Positions 9,919-20,120 of a stretch of 64,000 nucleotides of DNA are shown here, piece by piece. The position numbers and the translations under genes were made by a program. The notes beneath the pieces were generated by a model that did not search any database, was not told where the DNA came from, and saw only the letters and a list, made by a program, of their open reading frames with translations. Each line of letters starts with the position of its first letter. Within the stretch, counting starts at the first letter, position 1. The stretch is from CAWBUW01 sp963792075. GTDB taxonomy: Bacteria; Chloroflexota; Anaerolineae; Anaerolineales; UBA4823. The DNA lies in assembly GCA_963792075.1 (NCBI GenBank), contig CAWBUW010000007.1:744001-808000 (forward strand), in the 5' to 3' direction.

Positions 9919-12416
9919 GACTGCTCTCCTGGCTTATTCAGACTGGTTGCTGCTGTACCTGTAATTTTTTCAGGTGCGCCGGTACCCGTTTGTTGTTTTG
10001 GACGATATATTCTGGCAAGGGTGGGCATACCGCCAAGAGACCGCCCAATCTCGCGCGCAGCTACCTGGAGCGCCTGCTCAACGGTTTGGGTTTGTTGGAT
10101 TTTCTCAATGATTGTTCTGATTTGAGCCTCTCGTTCAGCCTGATTGCGGGTGCCTTCGTATAGACGTGCATTACGCAGTGTCACCGCAACCTGTCCAGCG
10201 ATGCTTTGCAACAAATCGATATCTTGCTGTGACAATTTATTCAGCTCATTATGCTGAATATCCAGTGCGCCAAGGACTTCCTCACCGATCATGATGGGTA
10301 TGGCTAGTTCCGCGCGCGTCTCAGGCAGCAGCGGGTTCGGCGACCAGCTTGGATCGCGTTGGGTATCTGGCACAAACACTGCAGTGCCGCTTTGTGCCGC
10401 TCTGCCTACCAGGCCTTCCCCATATGGAATTCTGTGGCGGTTCGCAATCATTTGTTGCCCTGCTTCTCCTGTCCCGCCAGCAAGGCGGAGGATGGGTTCT
10501 GATCTGTCAGCTTCTTTCTTTTTGCCATCCTCTTGTTCGAGAAGGTAGACCTGGACATGATCATACTGGAACGCCTGTTTTAGTTCTTCTACCACGGTTT
10601 TCACCAATTGCTGAGGGTCTAATATGGTAGAAAGCCGGCGGCTCACTACCGCGCTGGTTTCAATCGCTCGAGTGCGGTCTGCTACGCGCTGCTCCAGCCC
10701 CTGCAGTGTCTGGCTCAGTTGATCCGTCATCTGGTTGAATGTCGTAGCGAGCGTACCAATTTCATCTTGCGTCTCCACCCAGGCTTTGGCAGTCAGATCA
10801 CCCTGCGAAACTTGCTCAGCAACACTGGTCAGGCGATTGATTGGGGCCGCAATGATACCAGAAATAATTACTGCCACAGCTACTGCGATGATCGCAGCGA
10901 TGATTCCTGCCAGCAGGCTGGTTCTAGCTTGCTCCTCTATAGGAGCAAGCAAAGTCTTGGCTTCAATTGCTGCCACAATCACCCATGGTTGTGTTTCCGA
11001 GCGAACAAGTGCACCATGTTCTGAAGAAGTCTCAAAAGTATGTACTTCACCCGCGAAGAACGGAGTCTTTTCTAGATCCTGCAGCGCATTCGCCAGGTCA
11101 GGCAGACTGTTGAACGACTTCTCAAACGGCTTATCGGGTAAACGTAAGGTATGAACCAACAAAGACCACTCAGAGTAAGTCAACGGTACGATTGATTGGA
11201 ATAGCCGGGAGGGCTCTTTTGTGTTTGCCACTATGATATTCTTATCGTCGATTACCAATGCGCTGACATTCTGTCCAAACCCGGCAGTACTCTCTTGCAG
11301 GATTTGTTGGATTGCGTTGGCATCATAACGTACACTGATCACACCAATGATGTTTCCAGCGGGATCGTGGATGGGGGCAGAAAAGTAAATTGTGCTTCCT
11401 CCGGTTGTGGGGGAGACTTCGATCGGTGAAACGAAGGGCCGAGCAGTTTGTAAAGCCACCTGAAAATAATCCCGATCCGATTTATCGAGGCCGATATCTT
11501 CCGGAACCAAATCGAAAACATCAATCCCCTGATTATCGATGAGTGCATAGGAGCTAATATTTTTGGGATCCTTATGGGCGAGTTTGTTTAATAAATCTAT
11601 AAGGTGGCCTTCGATTTCACTTCCGCTGCGCTCTTCTGGTGACATGCTCAGATATTCCACAATAACATTCAAGTCCGCTTCAGTGCTTATATTCTCCAAT
11701 GTATGGTTTACAAATGAATCTAATGTATAGGCAATCTGCGATGCGGAACGGAGCAGTGATTCGTTTCCGGCTTCTACCAGGGCTTGTTCTGTGCGAGCTT
11801 GCGTGAAAGAATTGACCGCGAATAGTGGTATGAGTGTGATCCCAACTGCGAACAGCACCAATTTGTCTTGTAGGCGCAGCCTCCCAAGCTGTCGCCAGGT
11901 TAAAAATGCAATGAGGATGATTAGGAAAACACCTAGAATGCGCTCCACCGTTACATTTGTCTCAAGCCCCTGGCGTTGGTATGGCCAAAATCGATCTACT
12001 AATATGTTCACAGCGACAAGTATGCCGCCAAGATAGGCAAATACGATGAATCTTTGGGAATACACCTGAGTAGCGATTGCCAGCAAGACAACAAGAGCCA
12101 CAAGCCCGCTGATTAATGCATATCCTATCGCTACAAAAGGTATGATAAACATGGTGTTGGTCGTGCCAAAGATCAAAACCATGCACCCCAACTTGGCGTA
12201 GCCAAACCAGATCAAAACCACACTGACCAGTGCCATGGTTACCACCACGAAGGGGATGAGATTAGCGATATATGCAGCCGGTGTATTAGCTGAAAGCAGA
12301 TCTGGGTAAACTCGGTAAGCGATCAATGCAAAGACAACTGCCATTCCCAGGGCAATCCATATGACATTACGTTCATTCGATGGCGGCTGTGTGATCTTAG
12401 TTCGGAATGCTTGCAT
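9915..12416 (-). CDS. Polytopic Cache-HAMP-GAF receptor without a kinase domain (833 aa)
   Basis: The N-terminal 200 residues hold about six to seven hydrophobic helices. A large extracytoplasmic double-Cache-like domain (about 215-485, with DYFQVALQTARPFVS and VISVRYDANAI) follows. Then come a transmembrane helix (about 500-525), a HAMP domain (APINRLTSVAEQVSQGDL, about 525-590) and one GAF domain (about 610-765, GALDIQHNELNKLSQ). The tail, EKIQQTQTVEQALQVAAREIG, matches the tail of the neighbouring 819-residue protein and may be a docking helix. No catalytic output domain is present. Its start overlaps the upstream stop as TAATG, and its stop overlaps the next start as ATGA, so translation is probably coupled through all three receptor genes. 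Confidence 0.86.
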   Translation of the reverse strand: MQAFRTKITQPPSNERNVIWIALGMAVVFALIAYRVYPDLLSANTPAAYIANLIPFVVVTMALVSVVLIWFGYAKLGCMVLIFGTTNTMFIIPFVAIGYALISGLVALVVLLAIATQVYSQRFIVFAYLGGILVAVNILVDRFWPYQRQGLETNVTVERILGVFLIILIAFLTWRQLGRLRLQDKLVLFAVGITLIPLFAVNSFTQARTEQALVEAGNESLLRSASQIAYTLDSFVNHTLENISTEADLNVIVEYLSMSPEERSGSEIEGHLIDLLNKLAHKDPKNISSYALIDNQGIDVFDLVPEDIGLDKSDRDYFQVALQTARPFVSPIEVSPTTGGSTIYFSAPIHDPAGNIIGVISVRYDANAIQQILQESTAGFGQNVSALVIDDKNIIVANTKEPSRLFQSIVPLTYSEWSLLVHTLRLPDKPFEKSFNSLPDLANALQDLEKTPFFAGEVHTFETSSEHGALVRSETQPWVIVAAIEAKTLLAPIEEQARTSLLAGIIAAIIAVAVAVIISGIIAAPINRLTSVAEQVSQGDLTAKAWVETQDEIGTLATTFNQMTDQLSQTLQGLEQRVADRTRAIETSAVVSRRLSTILDPQQLVKTVVEELKQAFQYDHVQVYLLEQEDGKKKEADRSEPILRLAGGTGEAGQQMIANRHRIPYGEGLVGRAAQSGTAVFVPDTQRDPSWSPNPLLPETRAELAIPIMIGEEVLGALDIQHNELNKLSQQDIDLLQSIAGQVAVTLRNARLYEGTRNQAEREAQIRTIIEKIQQTQTVEQALQVAAREIGRSLGGMPTLARIYRPKQQTGTGAPEKITGTAATSLNKPGEQS

Positions 12417-14863
12417 TAGACACTCCTCTGGGCTGTTTTATCCGTTTTCACCACGCTGGTGCTTTCAATTTGTACCACCGTTCGCTGAGTACCCAATGCA
12501 CTTGCCAGTTCGCGCGCCGCGATCTGGAGCACTAATTCTGGGGAACCGGCTGTTTGAATGCGCTGCGAGATCGTATTGATAATTGTTTCGCGTTCTGCCT
12601 GGTGCTGGATCTGGGTATAAGATCGGGCATTTTGGAGCGCCACCGCAACTTGGTTCGCAAGGGATTGCAGCAGCTCGGTGTCTTGGGCCCCAAGACCTTC
12701 TTTGACATTGTGTTGCACATCCATCACACCCAGAACATCCTTGCCAATAGCGATGGGCACAGCAATCTCTGAGCGAGTCTCGGGCAGCAAGGGATTGGGC
12801 ATCCAATTCGGATCAGCGCTGGTATCGGGCACCAACACCACCAGGTTGTTCTCGGCGGCCTGGCCTACCAGGCCACGGCCGCGATGGATGGTATGTTGGC
12901 GCTCCAACAGCACTCTACCGGCTTCACCAGTGCCGCCAGCTAAGATCAGTTTCTCTTTTAGATCATCGAATAAATAAATGTGTACATGATAATAGTTGAA
13001 GGATTTTTGGATTTCATCAACTACTGCCAGAACCAGCTCTTTCTGATCCAGGATCGTAGATAGACGCCGGCTGACTTCCGCAGAGGCTTGCACAGCACGT
13101 GTGCGTTCGGCAACTCGTTGTTCCAACGAACCAATCAGATCGCGTAGTTGGGCGGTCATACTATTGAAGCTGGTTGCAAGTGTGCCAATTTCATCGCTGG
13201 TTTCGACCTCTGCCTTGGTCTCTAATTGTCCCCCGGCAATCTTCTGAGCCACCTCGGTCAATCTGACAATGGGCTGGTTGATGAAGCCCGCCAGGAAAAT
13301 GGCAGCTAAGGATATTACCCCAATAACTGCCAGCACGATCAGCAAAGTTGTCCGGTTTTGTCGACTAATCGGCGCGAAAGCTTCGTTTCGAGCCTGGTGT
13401 GTCACCAGCAACCATTCCATATCCTTAATGGTAGGATTGTCATCAGTTGTTTTTACCAATGCCGAGCTAATAATACTGGGGATACCCAGATAAGTGGTAT
13501 CGAGGGAGTCAGAGGTCAGAGCGGACCGTGCTAACTCGATCGTATCTTGGTCAGTATCGATCAATCTTACACCACTGGTCATCTTCGGCTTATCTCCTGG
13601 AAACAATAAGTCAGCCGCGCCCGTTGTTCCCAACTGGACCTTCAGCAATTCCTCCAGGAGAGCCGTTCGATATGTGGTGCGCAAGACTCCAATTACATTA
13701 TTCGTGCCTCGGTCATGTACAGGTACAACAATCTGGAAACTAAACTCCTGGACATTTGTGTCATATTCAGGCTTACTGATGAATGGTTTCCCCTTCCCTT
13801 CTGCGTAGGCGTTTTTCCACCAATCTTCATCGGCCTGGTAGTAGTCGATGATGATCCTGGTTGCTGAAACCAGCGCGCCATATTGATCTGTCAGCATAAA
13901 TTCTACATTTGAGGGAAAAATTTTCTGATATTCCTTAAGATCAGTAACAATAGGGTTTTCGAGAACAGATAAGAGCAATGGATCATCCGTTTTCTTTTCG
14001 TAAGCCAGGCGAATCCATTGCTGGTCAAAATTGTAAATCCTATCCTGGGTTTCTTTAATTGTGCCTGTATAACTTTCGTTTGCTGCAATCAAGCCATTTT
14101 GTAAAGTTTGGTTCAACGATAAAGTCTCTAATAAGTTCACCTGGTTTTGGAGCAAGTCGCCCACCGCAGTGGCAGTCTTATCTGTTGAGTTTCTAAACTG
14201 GTTACTGATATTCTCTTTTAAGATAGCCTGGGTAGTGGTCTGGGCAAAAAATGCGAGGATGCCCGCCGTGATCAGGGTTGCTCCTAATAAAGCAAAGACC
14301 AATTTGATTCGGATGGGATAGCCTGGGAATTGTTTTAAAATCATAAACCCAAATATGGCTACCAATACAAACGTTAATATGTAAGTGGGCACATTGGGGA
14401 AGGTATACCGGCTTGAAGAGCCAAATATATCAAGCGCGATGATCAACAACGCGGCTGACATGCCAATCATGACCCCTATCGCGTAGCGGTCACGTGGCAG
14501 CGTAATCGTCCCAACCACAGTGATCAGTACCAGGGCCAGAATCCCAAAAAGCACACCTTGACCGCCAACGGTAAGGACCATTGGAAAAAACGGCAAGGGA
14601 AAAGCAAGCATGAGAATGCGGCTGGAGATTAATAAGTGCTGACCGCGTGCCAGCCAAATACCTAAGAATGCCAGGAAAAAGCTCGCAACACAACCGTAAA
14701 TGATCAGAGTTAGTGAGACGCCAGGGACCGGTATTGCCCTCCACAATTGAGGAAGCGACATGGTGACGATCGCCACAGCCTCGATCACTGCCAAGAAGAT
14801 GGATAGATAAATGATCCTCCGCTGGCGGTTTTGATCCTGGTCTTTTTCAAGTGCAGATTTCAT
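12416..14863 (-). CDS. Polytopic Cache-HAMP-GAF receptor without a kinase domain (about 815 aa)
   Basis: It is a paralogue of the next gene, with the same order: a multi-helix membrane N-terminus (to about residue 215), an extracytoplasmic Cache-type sensor (about 225-485, with DEDWWKNAYAEGKGKP), a helix, HAMP (NQPIVRLTEVAQKIAGG) and one GAF domain (GVMDVQHNVKEG). A C-terminal helical tail reads QRIQTAGSPELVLQIAAREL. No kinase or cyclase domain is seen. The frame is open back to an ATG at 14875. The ATG at 14863-14861 is preferred because GGAG lies six bases before it, while the 14875 ATG has no clear ribosome site. It lies 68 bp downstream of the hybrid kinase gene. Confidence 0.85.
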   Translation of the reverse strand: MKSALEKDQDQNRQRRIIYLSIFLAVIEAVAIVTMSLPQLWRAIPVPGVSLTLIIYGCVASFFLAFLGIWLARGQHLLISSRILMLAFPLPFFPMVLTVGGQGVLFGILALVLITVVGTITLPRDRYAIGVMIGMSAALLIIALDIFGSSSRYTFPNVPTYILTFVLVAIFGFMILKQFPGYPIRIKLVFALLGATLITAGILAFFAQTTTQAILKENISNQFRNSTDKTATAVGDLLQNQVNLLETLSLNQTLQNGLIAANESYTGTIKETQDRIYNFDQQWIRLAYEKKTDDPLLLSVLENPIVTDLKEYQKIFPSNVEFMLTDQYGALVSATRIIIDYYQADEDWWKNAYAEGKGKPFISKPEYDTNVQEFSFQIVVPVHDRGTNNVIGVLRTTYRTALLEELLKVQLGTTGAADLLFPGDKPKMTSGVRLIDTDQDTIELARSALTSDSLDTTYLGIPSIISSALVKTTDDNPTIKDMEWLLVTHQARNEAFAPISRQNRTTLLIVLAVIGVISLAAIFLAGFINQPIVRLTEVAQKIAGGQLETKAEVETSDEIGTLATSFNSMTAQLRDLIGSLEQRVAERTRAVQASAEVSRRLSTILDQKELVLAVVDEIQKSFNYYHVHIYLFDDLKEKLILAGGTGEAGRVLLERQHTIHRGRGLVGQAAENNLVVLVPDTSADPNWMPNPLLPETRSEIAVPIAIGKDVLGVMDVQHNVKEGLGAQDTELLQSLANQVAVALQNARSYTQIQHQAERETIINTISQRIQTAGSPELVLQIAARELASALGTQRTVVQIESTSVVKTDKTAQRSV

Positions 14864-14931
14864 GGGCATCTCCATGGTTCATCCGGTCTGGGGAAAATCA
14901 AACCACTCAAGTTTACTTTTCTATTTCTTGG

Positions 14932-17775
14932 TTACTGCTGCTTAATCCTGAAACTGAAACAACTGCCCTTGCCTTCGATGCTTTCGACGGTAATTTCACC
15001 ACCGTGTTGTTCGATGATTGATTTTACAATCGCCAGGCCCAGTCCGTTGCCTTCGATATCTTGCGTCGCATCGGTGTGTACCCGATAGAACTTCTCAAAA
15101 ATGTGTGGTATGGCATCTTCAGGAATACCAAACCCAGTATCTCGCACATTTACTATTGCCATGCCGTTCTGCACTTCGGTCTCGATATCCACACGCCCAT
15201 CTGCAGGGGTATATTTGATCGCATTCCCTACCAGGTTGCGCAGCACCTGTTGCAGGCGCATCGAGTCGCCCGAAATAGTTAGCGTTGCGCCTTTTGCGGA
15301 ATGCACTTGAATGGTTTGGTTCTTGGCTTCAGCCTGCGTCTTGAACTCTTCCACGGCAGCTTCGATCAGCTCAGACAGGTTGACTGGCTCACGTTTCCAA
15401 TTGGTTTCCATTTCGATGCGCGCCATGTCTAGCATGTTGATCACAAGGTCTTGCATCAAACGAGCTGAGTTGCGAATGCGCTTCAGGAAATCCTGCTGCA
15501 TTTCGGTCAAAGGTCCCACTCGTTCGAGCAGATCACTGTATCCCAAGACCGCGAAGATCGGGTTTTTCAGGTCATGCGATGCGGTCGCAATGAATTCGTT
15601 TTTGAGCTGGTTAATCGTCATAAAGTGGCTGACATCATGTAAGACTGCGACATGCCCGCCTTCTTCGATGGAGGACACGACAGCCGAAAATGTCTGCCCA
15701 CCCGGCCAGGAAATATCCAATTGTTCTAATTTGCCGCTTTCGCTGGCACGGTTGATCAGGTCGATGAGCGCATCATACCCCTTGTTCACTGGAAGTGATT
15801 TGCCGGTGACGATTTTTACATCTGTGAACAACCTCTTTCCAGCCGGGTTGATCAGTTGGAGTTGTCCCAGGGCATCCAATACCAATATCGCATCTGCGGC
15901 TGTGTTTAGCACGGTCGCAGTGCGATTCTTTTCTTGCTCAACCGACTCGAACAATTCAATCCGTTCTAGCACAATCCCAACATGCGCGCTCAGGGTTTCC
16001 AGGAGTACTCGATCGCTCTCCTGAAAAGTACTGGTTCGTTGGCTGTGAACCGCCAAGACTCCCCGGACCTGGTTATCCCAAAAGAGCGGCACCGCTAAAG
16101 AAGAGACGGTGGGGGGGCGGCCCACGCCAAAACGTTCACCGGTGCGTTCATCTACTGCGCCGGAGAAGGAGGCGGAACGACGGGTTGAGGCGGCTTTCTC
16201 TGGCGCGATTTCCATCAGCGAATAGCGTGGTGCATTTTCTTCTCCTGCCAGCTTGCACAAAGCGACTTTCTTATTCTCATCTACCAGCCAGACGCTAACT
16301 GCAGGATAGTTCAAGTGCTGTTTCACTAAAGGCGCCAGGTTTTCGAATAAATCTGAGGAATGCGCAAACTGGCTGATCTGGTGGGTCAATTGATTGAGCG
16401 CCACTAATTCGTTCACGCGTTTACGTTCTATTGCGTATAGCTGAGCATTCTCGATCGCAATGGCTGCCTGGCTGGCGATAGCCTGCAACAATTGCATGTG
16501 TTCTTCTTTGAAATATCCTTCCTGTTCATGCGTCAGCACCATGACCCCTAACACTTCACGCTTGCCTAATAGGGGAGAGATGATTGCGGATCCCGCATTG
16601 TCATTCGGGATCTTCACCCAACCATCATGGGTGGCAACATTTTTTATGATTTGCCCATTACGATTGCTGAGTGTTGAAGAGATGATGCCTGCGCTTTGAA
16701 ACTGGAGCTTAAGTTCGTCCCATTTCCAGGGAGAGAAATCGAATAATTTGTAGAGCTGGTGGGTTACGGAACCATCCGGATGGAAGATCAAAAGGTGGCC
16801 GTTTGTTGCCCCAAGTGCAGAGAGGGAACGCGCCAAAACGGTACGTGTCAGCTCTTCGACATCCAGGCGTTCCCCCAGGTCACGCGATAATTCTGGCAGC
16901 GCACTCAACTCACGGTTGCGTACTCGCAGCGCATCTTCGGCCTGTTTCACTCTAAGTTTGGTGCGGATACGCGCCGAAAGCTCCCGCCAATCTACAGGCT
17001 TCGTAACGTAATCGTCTGCGCCCAAGGTCAGGCCTTCGCGTACGTCCTTCGCAGAAATCCTGGCCGCGGTAACCACAATGACAGGGATGTGGCTGATTTT
17101 TGTGTCATTCCGCATATCTAATAGGACTTCAAAACCGTCTTTATGCGGCATATTAATGTCCAACAATACCAGGTCTGGCAGTTCTTCACGGATTTTGTTA
17201 AGCGTCTCGATCCCATCCGAAGCCAGCAGAAATTCATACCCTTCGCTTTGCAGCCGCACTGAGAGCAAACGCTGATTATCCGGATTATCGTCAGCAATTA
17301 GGATCCTGAATGGCCGCTGCAGCGTAGAAGGGATATTCCCTGGGCTGGGTTGAGCTTCGCGTACCGGACGAATTTCTTTTAGAACTCGGCCAACAATCTC
17401 GCGGATTTTTTCCGGTTGGACTGGCTTTACCAGGTAATCATCGACTTTCAAGTGCTGAGCTGACAATTTCAGCGCCGGGGTATCGTATGCGGTGATCAGG
17501 ATCGTATGTGCAGGTTTCTGTTCGTCTTTCAATCTTTCGATCAGATCCAGGCCGGTCAACCCTGACATCATGAAATCCGTGATTAACACGTCGATCTCAC
17601 TATCTCCAATCAACTCGAGCGCCTCTTCAGCACTGCATGCGGTGAGCACCTCAACCGGGTTTTCGAATTTTCCCAGAACACGGGCGAGCATTGCGGCTGT
17701 GTTCGGGTGATCATCAACGATCATGATGCGGGCAGGAGAAGGGGAATTAGAAGTGTCCATATTAAGATTATGCAC
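14932..17775 (-). CDS. Histidine kinase with two N-terminal receiver domains (REC-REC-GAF-GAF-PAS-HisKA-HATPase, 947 aa)
   Basis: Two receiver domains come first. REC1 (about 15-135) has phospho-acceptor Asp67 in LITDFMMSG. REC2 (about 155-275) has Asp206 in LLDINMPHKDG. Each has the acidic pair (VDDH, ADDN) and the Lys-Pro switch (LVKPV, VTKPV). Two GAF domains (about 300-450 and 470-620) and a PAS domain (about 640-700, AADAILVLDALGQLQ) follow. The kinase core carries the phospho-acceptor His734 in ATASHDLKNP. ATP-lid motifs are DTGFGIP and GNGLGLAIV. Receivers in front of the transmitter suggest that upstream kinases control this kinase. The frame starts with GTG at 17775; an ATG at 17760 is equally possible, as neither has a clear ribosome site. 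Confidence 0.93.
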   Translation of the reverse strand: MHNLNMDTSNSPSPARIMIVDDHPNTAAMLARVLGKFENPVEVLTACSAEEALELIGDSEIDVLITDFMMSGLTGLDLIERLKDEQKPAHTILITAYDTPALKLSAQHLKVDDYLVKPVQPEKIREIVGRVLKEIRPVREAQPSPGNIPSTLQRPFRILIADDNPDNQRLLSVRLQSEGYEFLLASDGIETLNKIREELPDLVLLDINMPHKDGFEVLLDMRNDTKISHIPVIVVTAARISAKDVREGLTLGADDYVTKPVDWRELSARIRTKLRVKQAEDALRVRNRELSALPELSRDLGERLDVEELTRTVLARSLSALGATNGHLLIFHPDGSVTHQLYKLFDFSPWKWDELKLQFQSAGIISSTLSNRNGQIIKNVATHDGWVKIPNDNAGSAIISPLLGKREVLGVMVLTHEQEGYFKEEHMQLLQAIASQAAIAIENAQLYAIERKRVNELVALNQLTHQISQFAHSSDLFENLAPLVKQHLNYPAVSVWLVDENKKVALCKLAGEENAPRYSLMEIAPEKAASTRRSASFSGAVDERTGERFGVGRPPTVSSLAVPLFWDNQVRGVLAVHSQRTSTFQESDRVLLETLSAHVGIVLERIELFESVEQEKNRTATVLNTAADAILVLDALGQLQLINPAGKRLFTDVKIVTGKSLPVNKGYDALIDLINRASESGKLEQLDISWPGGQTFSAVVSSIEEGGHVAVLHDVSHFMTINQLKNEFIATASHDLKNPIFAVLGYSDLLERVGPLTEMQQDFLKRIRNSARLMQDLVINMLDMARIEMETNWKREPVNLSELIEAAVEEFKTQAEAKNQTIQVHSAKGATLTISGDSMRLQQVLRNLVGNAIKYTPADGRVDIETEVQNGMAIVNVRDTGFGIPEDAIPHIFEKFYRVHTDATQDIEGNGLGLAIVKSIIEQHGGEITVESIEGKGSCFSFRIKQQ

Positions 17776-17836
17776 GAAATGTTGGTCAGCAAAGGTTGGT
17801 TATATGCTGTTTTTGTTGGCAAATGTTGGCAACTGG

Positions 17837-18706
17837 TTAATCAATCACCAGCCGGTAACCGATTCCACGGACATTGATGATTTGTCTGGAACTACCGTTT
17901 GTATTTTCTAAAGCCTGGCGGAGATGGTGAATGTGCCACTTGGCCAGATCACGCGCCTCAGCCGGTTTGGCCTGGTATCCCTGTGCTTGAACAACCAGGT
18001 CTTGATAAGAGATTGTCTCTGGCGCATGGCGGGCTAATACGACCAGGTAATCAAATGTCGCCGGCGGCAAGGTGAGAGGGGTGCTGACGCCCCCCGAATT
18101 GCTCAGGTTCGCCCGGCGTGCCTGCAAGTCGATCGAGAGATTTCCTACAAACATAAAACGACTTGCTTCCCCAGGTACAGAATCGGGTGGGGAACTTGGT
18201 TGCAGCCGCAGGGTAACATTTTCAATTCCAGGGAGTTGTGAAGTGGCGATCAGTTTTTCTACCTGCTGCAGTTCATCCTGTAAATTCGCGATTTGCTCCT
18301 GGATCTGAGCTCGTTTCCGTCCCAATTCCACCTGATAAAGTGTTTTTTGGATTCTCTCGATCAACAAAGTTGGGTTGATCGGTTTCAACAAATAATCGGC
18401 TGCTCCCAGATGCAACGCATCTACCGCTGAGTTGAACGATCCATATGCCGTCATGAGGATGACAGGCAAGTCTGCGTAGTTCTTCCGGATCTGATTCAGC
18501 AGCGTAATCCCGTCAATATCAGGCATGCGTAAATCCAGCAATACCAGGTCAAAACGGTGTTCTTGAACATCCAACCGGCGCAGCGCTTCTTCTCCACTTG
18601 CTGAAGTAGTGACAGAGCAGCCGATACCTTGCAATATCCGTGCCACGGTCCCCCGAATGCTGGCCTCGTCATCTACAACTAATAAATGGGGCTGGAAAGT
18701 GTGCAT
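17837..18706 (-). CDS. OmpR-family response regulator with coiled-coil linker (289 aa)
   Basis: This is the only DNA-binding protein of the signalling operon. The receiver (about 5-125) has the acidic pair VVDDE, phospho-acceptor Asp58 in VLLDLRMPD, a threonine in LMTAYGS and the lysine switch LLKPI. A heptad-like linker (about 125-165, rich in Q, E and L) follows. A winged-helix domain (about 190-289) ends in the OmpR-type signature INVRGIGYRLV. The operon-first kinase overlaps its start by one base (TAATG), so the two are surely partners. The linker between receiver and DNA-binding domain is longer than usual for the family, which may add a dimerisation element. Confidence 0.92.
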   Translation of the reverse strand: MHTFQPHLLVVDDEASIRGTVARILQGIGCSVTTSASGEEALRRLDVQEHRFDLVLLDLRMPDIDGITLLNQIRKNYADLPVILMTAYGSFNSAVDALHLGAADYLLKPINPTLLIERIQKTLYQVELGRKRAQIQEQIANLQDELQQVEKLIATSQLPGIENVTLRLQPSSPPDSVPGEASRFMFVGNLSIDLQARRANLSNSGGVSTPLTLPPATFDYLVVLARHAPETISYQDLVVQAQGYQAKPAEARDLAKWHIHHLRQALENTNGSSRQIINVRGIGYRLVID

Positions 18707-20079
18707 TATGGCAATACCTCTTTCCTCGGCGCGGGGCCTTTTAGCTTGCCAGGGGTGGGCAGACCTACGATCTGCCTGGGCTGCGGCGGGATCTTCCGGC
18801 GATCGGTTGGCAAATAGACTCGGAAGATCGAACCAGCACCGGGACTGCTTTCCACTTCAATTTGCCCTCCATGCTGGCGAACGATGTCATAAGTAATTGC
18901 CAATCCTAATCCGGTGCCTCTGTCCTTGGTGGTGACAAATGGATCAAAAATGTAAGGCAGGACTTCTTTCGAAATTCCCGGACCATTGTCTTTGAATTCA
19001 ATAAGAACTTTGGCTGGATGGGTGGCATCCGGCAGGTTATGGGTGAATACTTGAACCCTTCCGCCTCCAGGCATCGATTCAATTGCATTCAAACAGATAT
19101 TGAGAATGACTTGTTTTATTTGGTCAGGGAGTATCGGGCAGAGAGAAAGAGCTTCATCAGGCAGAAATTCAAGTGTCACGTTGGTGTGTCGTAGGTGAGT
19201 ACTGAGTAGTTTCTCTACTTCGTGAACCAGTAAATTTACGGAATGTGGGCTGAAATCTTCCTGTACTGTCGGGCGATACGTTTCGCGTAGGCGTTGGATC
19301 AGGCCGGCCATCCGGTCTGCCTCGTTCAGCGCGACTTGGACATCCTCGCGTGCTTGTGGGGACAGGTACTCTTCTGTCTTAAGCAGATACAGCGCGTTTT
19401 GAATCGCTTGGAGCGGGTTGTTAAGTTCGTGAGCTACCGAGGCGATTATCCGGCCCAATGCAGCTAATTTTTCGGATTGTACCAGTTGTGCGCGTGTAGC
19501 TTGTTCCTGCAGCAGCGTAGTCTGCAAATCTGCATATAGCAGGTCCTTTTCGATGGCGACCGTGAGTTGATCTGCAATCGCCATCAGCATTTGCATATCC
19601 CGGTCGACAAAAAGCTTCGGCTTTCGATGATGGACATCCAACACACCCAGCAAAGTTCCACTGGCTTGCAGGGGTACCGCCAGTTCCGCGTTCGTGTCAG
19701 CCAGCCGTGGGGTAGGGCGGTAAAACGGCACTTGTTTTAGCTCATTTGAAACAAACGGATGGCAGGTCATGGCCACATGGCCGACAACCCCTTCACCCAT
19801 TAAGATCTGTTCTTCAAATCCGGAAATTTGATCGGGGGTTAACTGGCTGGAACGGCGTAATACTAACCCTGGGTTATCGTCCGCTGGGTTCTGATTCACC
19901 AGGAATACTTGTACACAGTAGAAATTGAAGTGACCTTGGACCAAGGAAATGACCTTGTCAATGATTGCATCAACATCAAGTGACTCTGTTAGTGCCTGGC
20001 TGAGCCGGTAAAGAAAATTTACCTCTCTAAAAGCGTGTGCTTCCTGAATGGGATCTTGGCTATTGAGTGCGTTATTCAT
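18706..20079 (-). CDS. GAF-domain sensor histidine kinase, NtrB-like (457 aa)
   Basis: First gene of the signalling operon. One GAF domain (about 25-180, with LLGVLDVHHRK) leads into a coiled segment. A HisKA domain follows with the phospho-acceptor His217 in ASVAHELNNPLQAI, the NtrB-like form of the motif. The HATPase domain has NICLNAIES, DNGPGIS and GTGLGLAI. No transmembrane segment is seen, so it senses a cytoplasmic signal. A proline-rich tail of about 35 residues follows the ATPase. The ribosome site GGAAGG stands before the ATG. The cognate regulator is the overlapping next gene. Confidence 0.93.
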   Translation of the reverse strand: MNNALNSQDPIQEAHAFREVNFLYRLSQALTESLDVDAIIDKVISLVQGHFNFYCVQVFLVNQNPADDNPGLVLRRSSQLTPDQISGFEEQILMGEGVVGHVAMTCHPFVSNELKQVPFYRPTPRLADTNAELAVPLQASGTLLGVLDVHHRKPKLFVDRDMQMLMAIADQLTVAIEKDLLYADLQTTLLQEQATRAQLVQSEKLAALGRIIASVAHELNNPLQAIQNALYLLKTEEYLSPQAREDVQVALNEADRMAGLIQRLRETYRPTVQEDFSPHSVNLLVHEVEKLLSTHLRHTNVTLEFLPDEALSLCPILPDQIKQVILNICLNAIESMPGGGRVQVFTHNLPDATHPAKVLIEFKDNGPGISKEVLPYIFDPFVTTKDRGTGLGLAITYDIVRQHGGQIEVESSPGAGSIFRVYLPTDRRKIPPQPRQIVGLPTPGKLKGPAPRKEVLP

Positions 20080-20120
20080 TCAAACCTTCCAACCTATCTT
20101 ACATCAGTCCCGCTTCACTG

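Noticed and set aside
15311..16024. Open frame of 237 codons on the plus strand
   Set aside because: It lies fully inside the kinase gene on the opposite strand, is Ser/Arg-rich without domain motifs, and is a shadow of codon bias.
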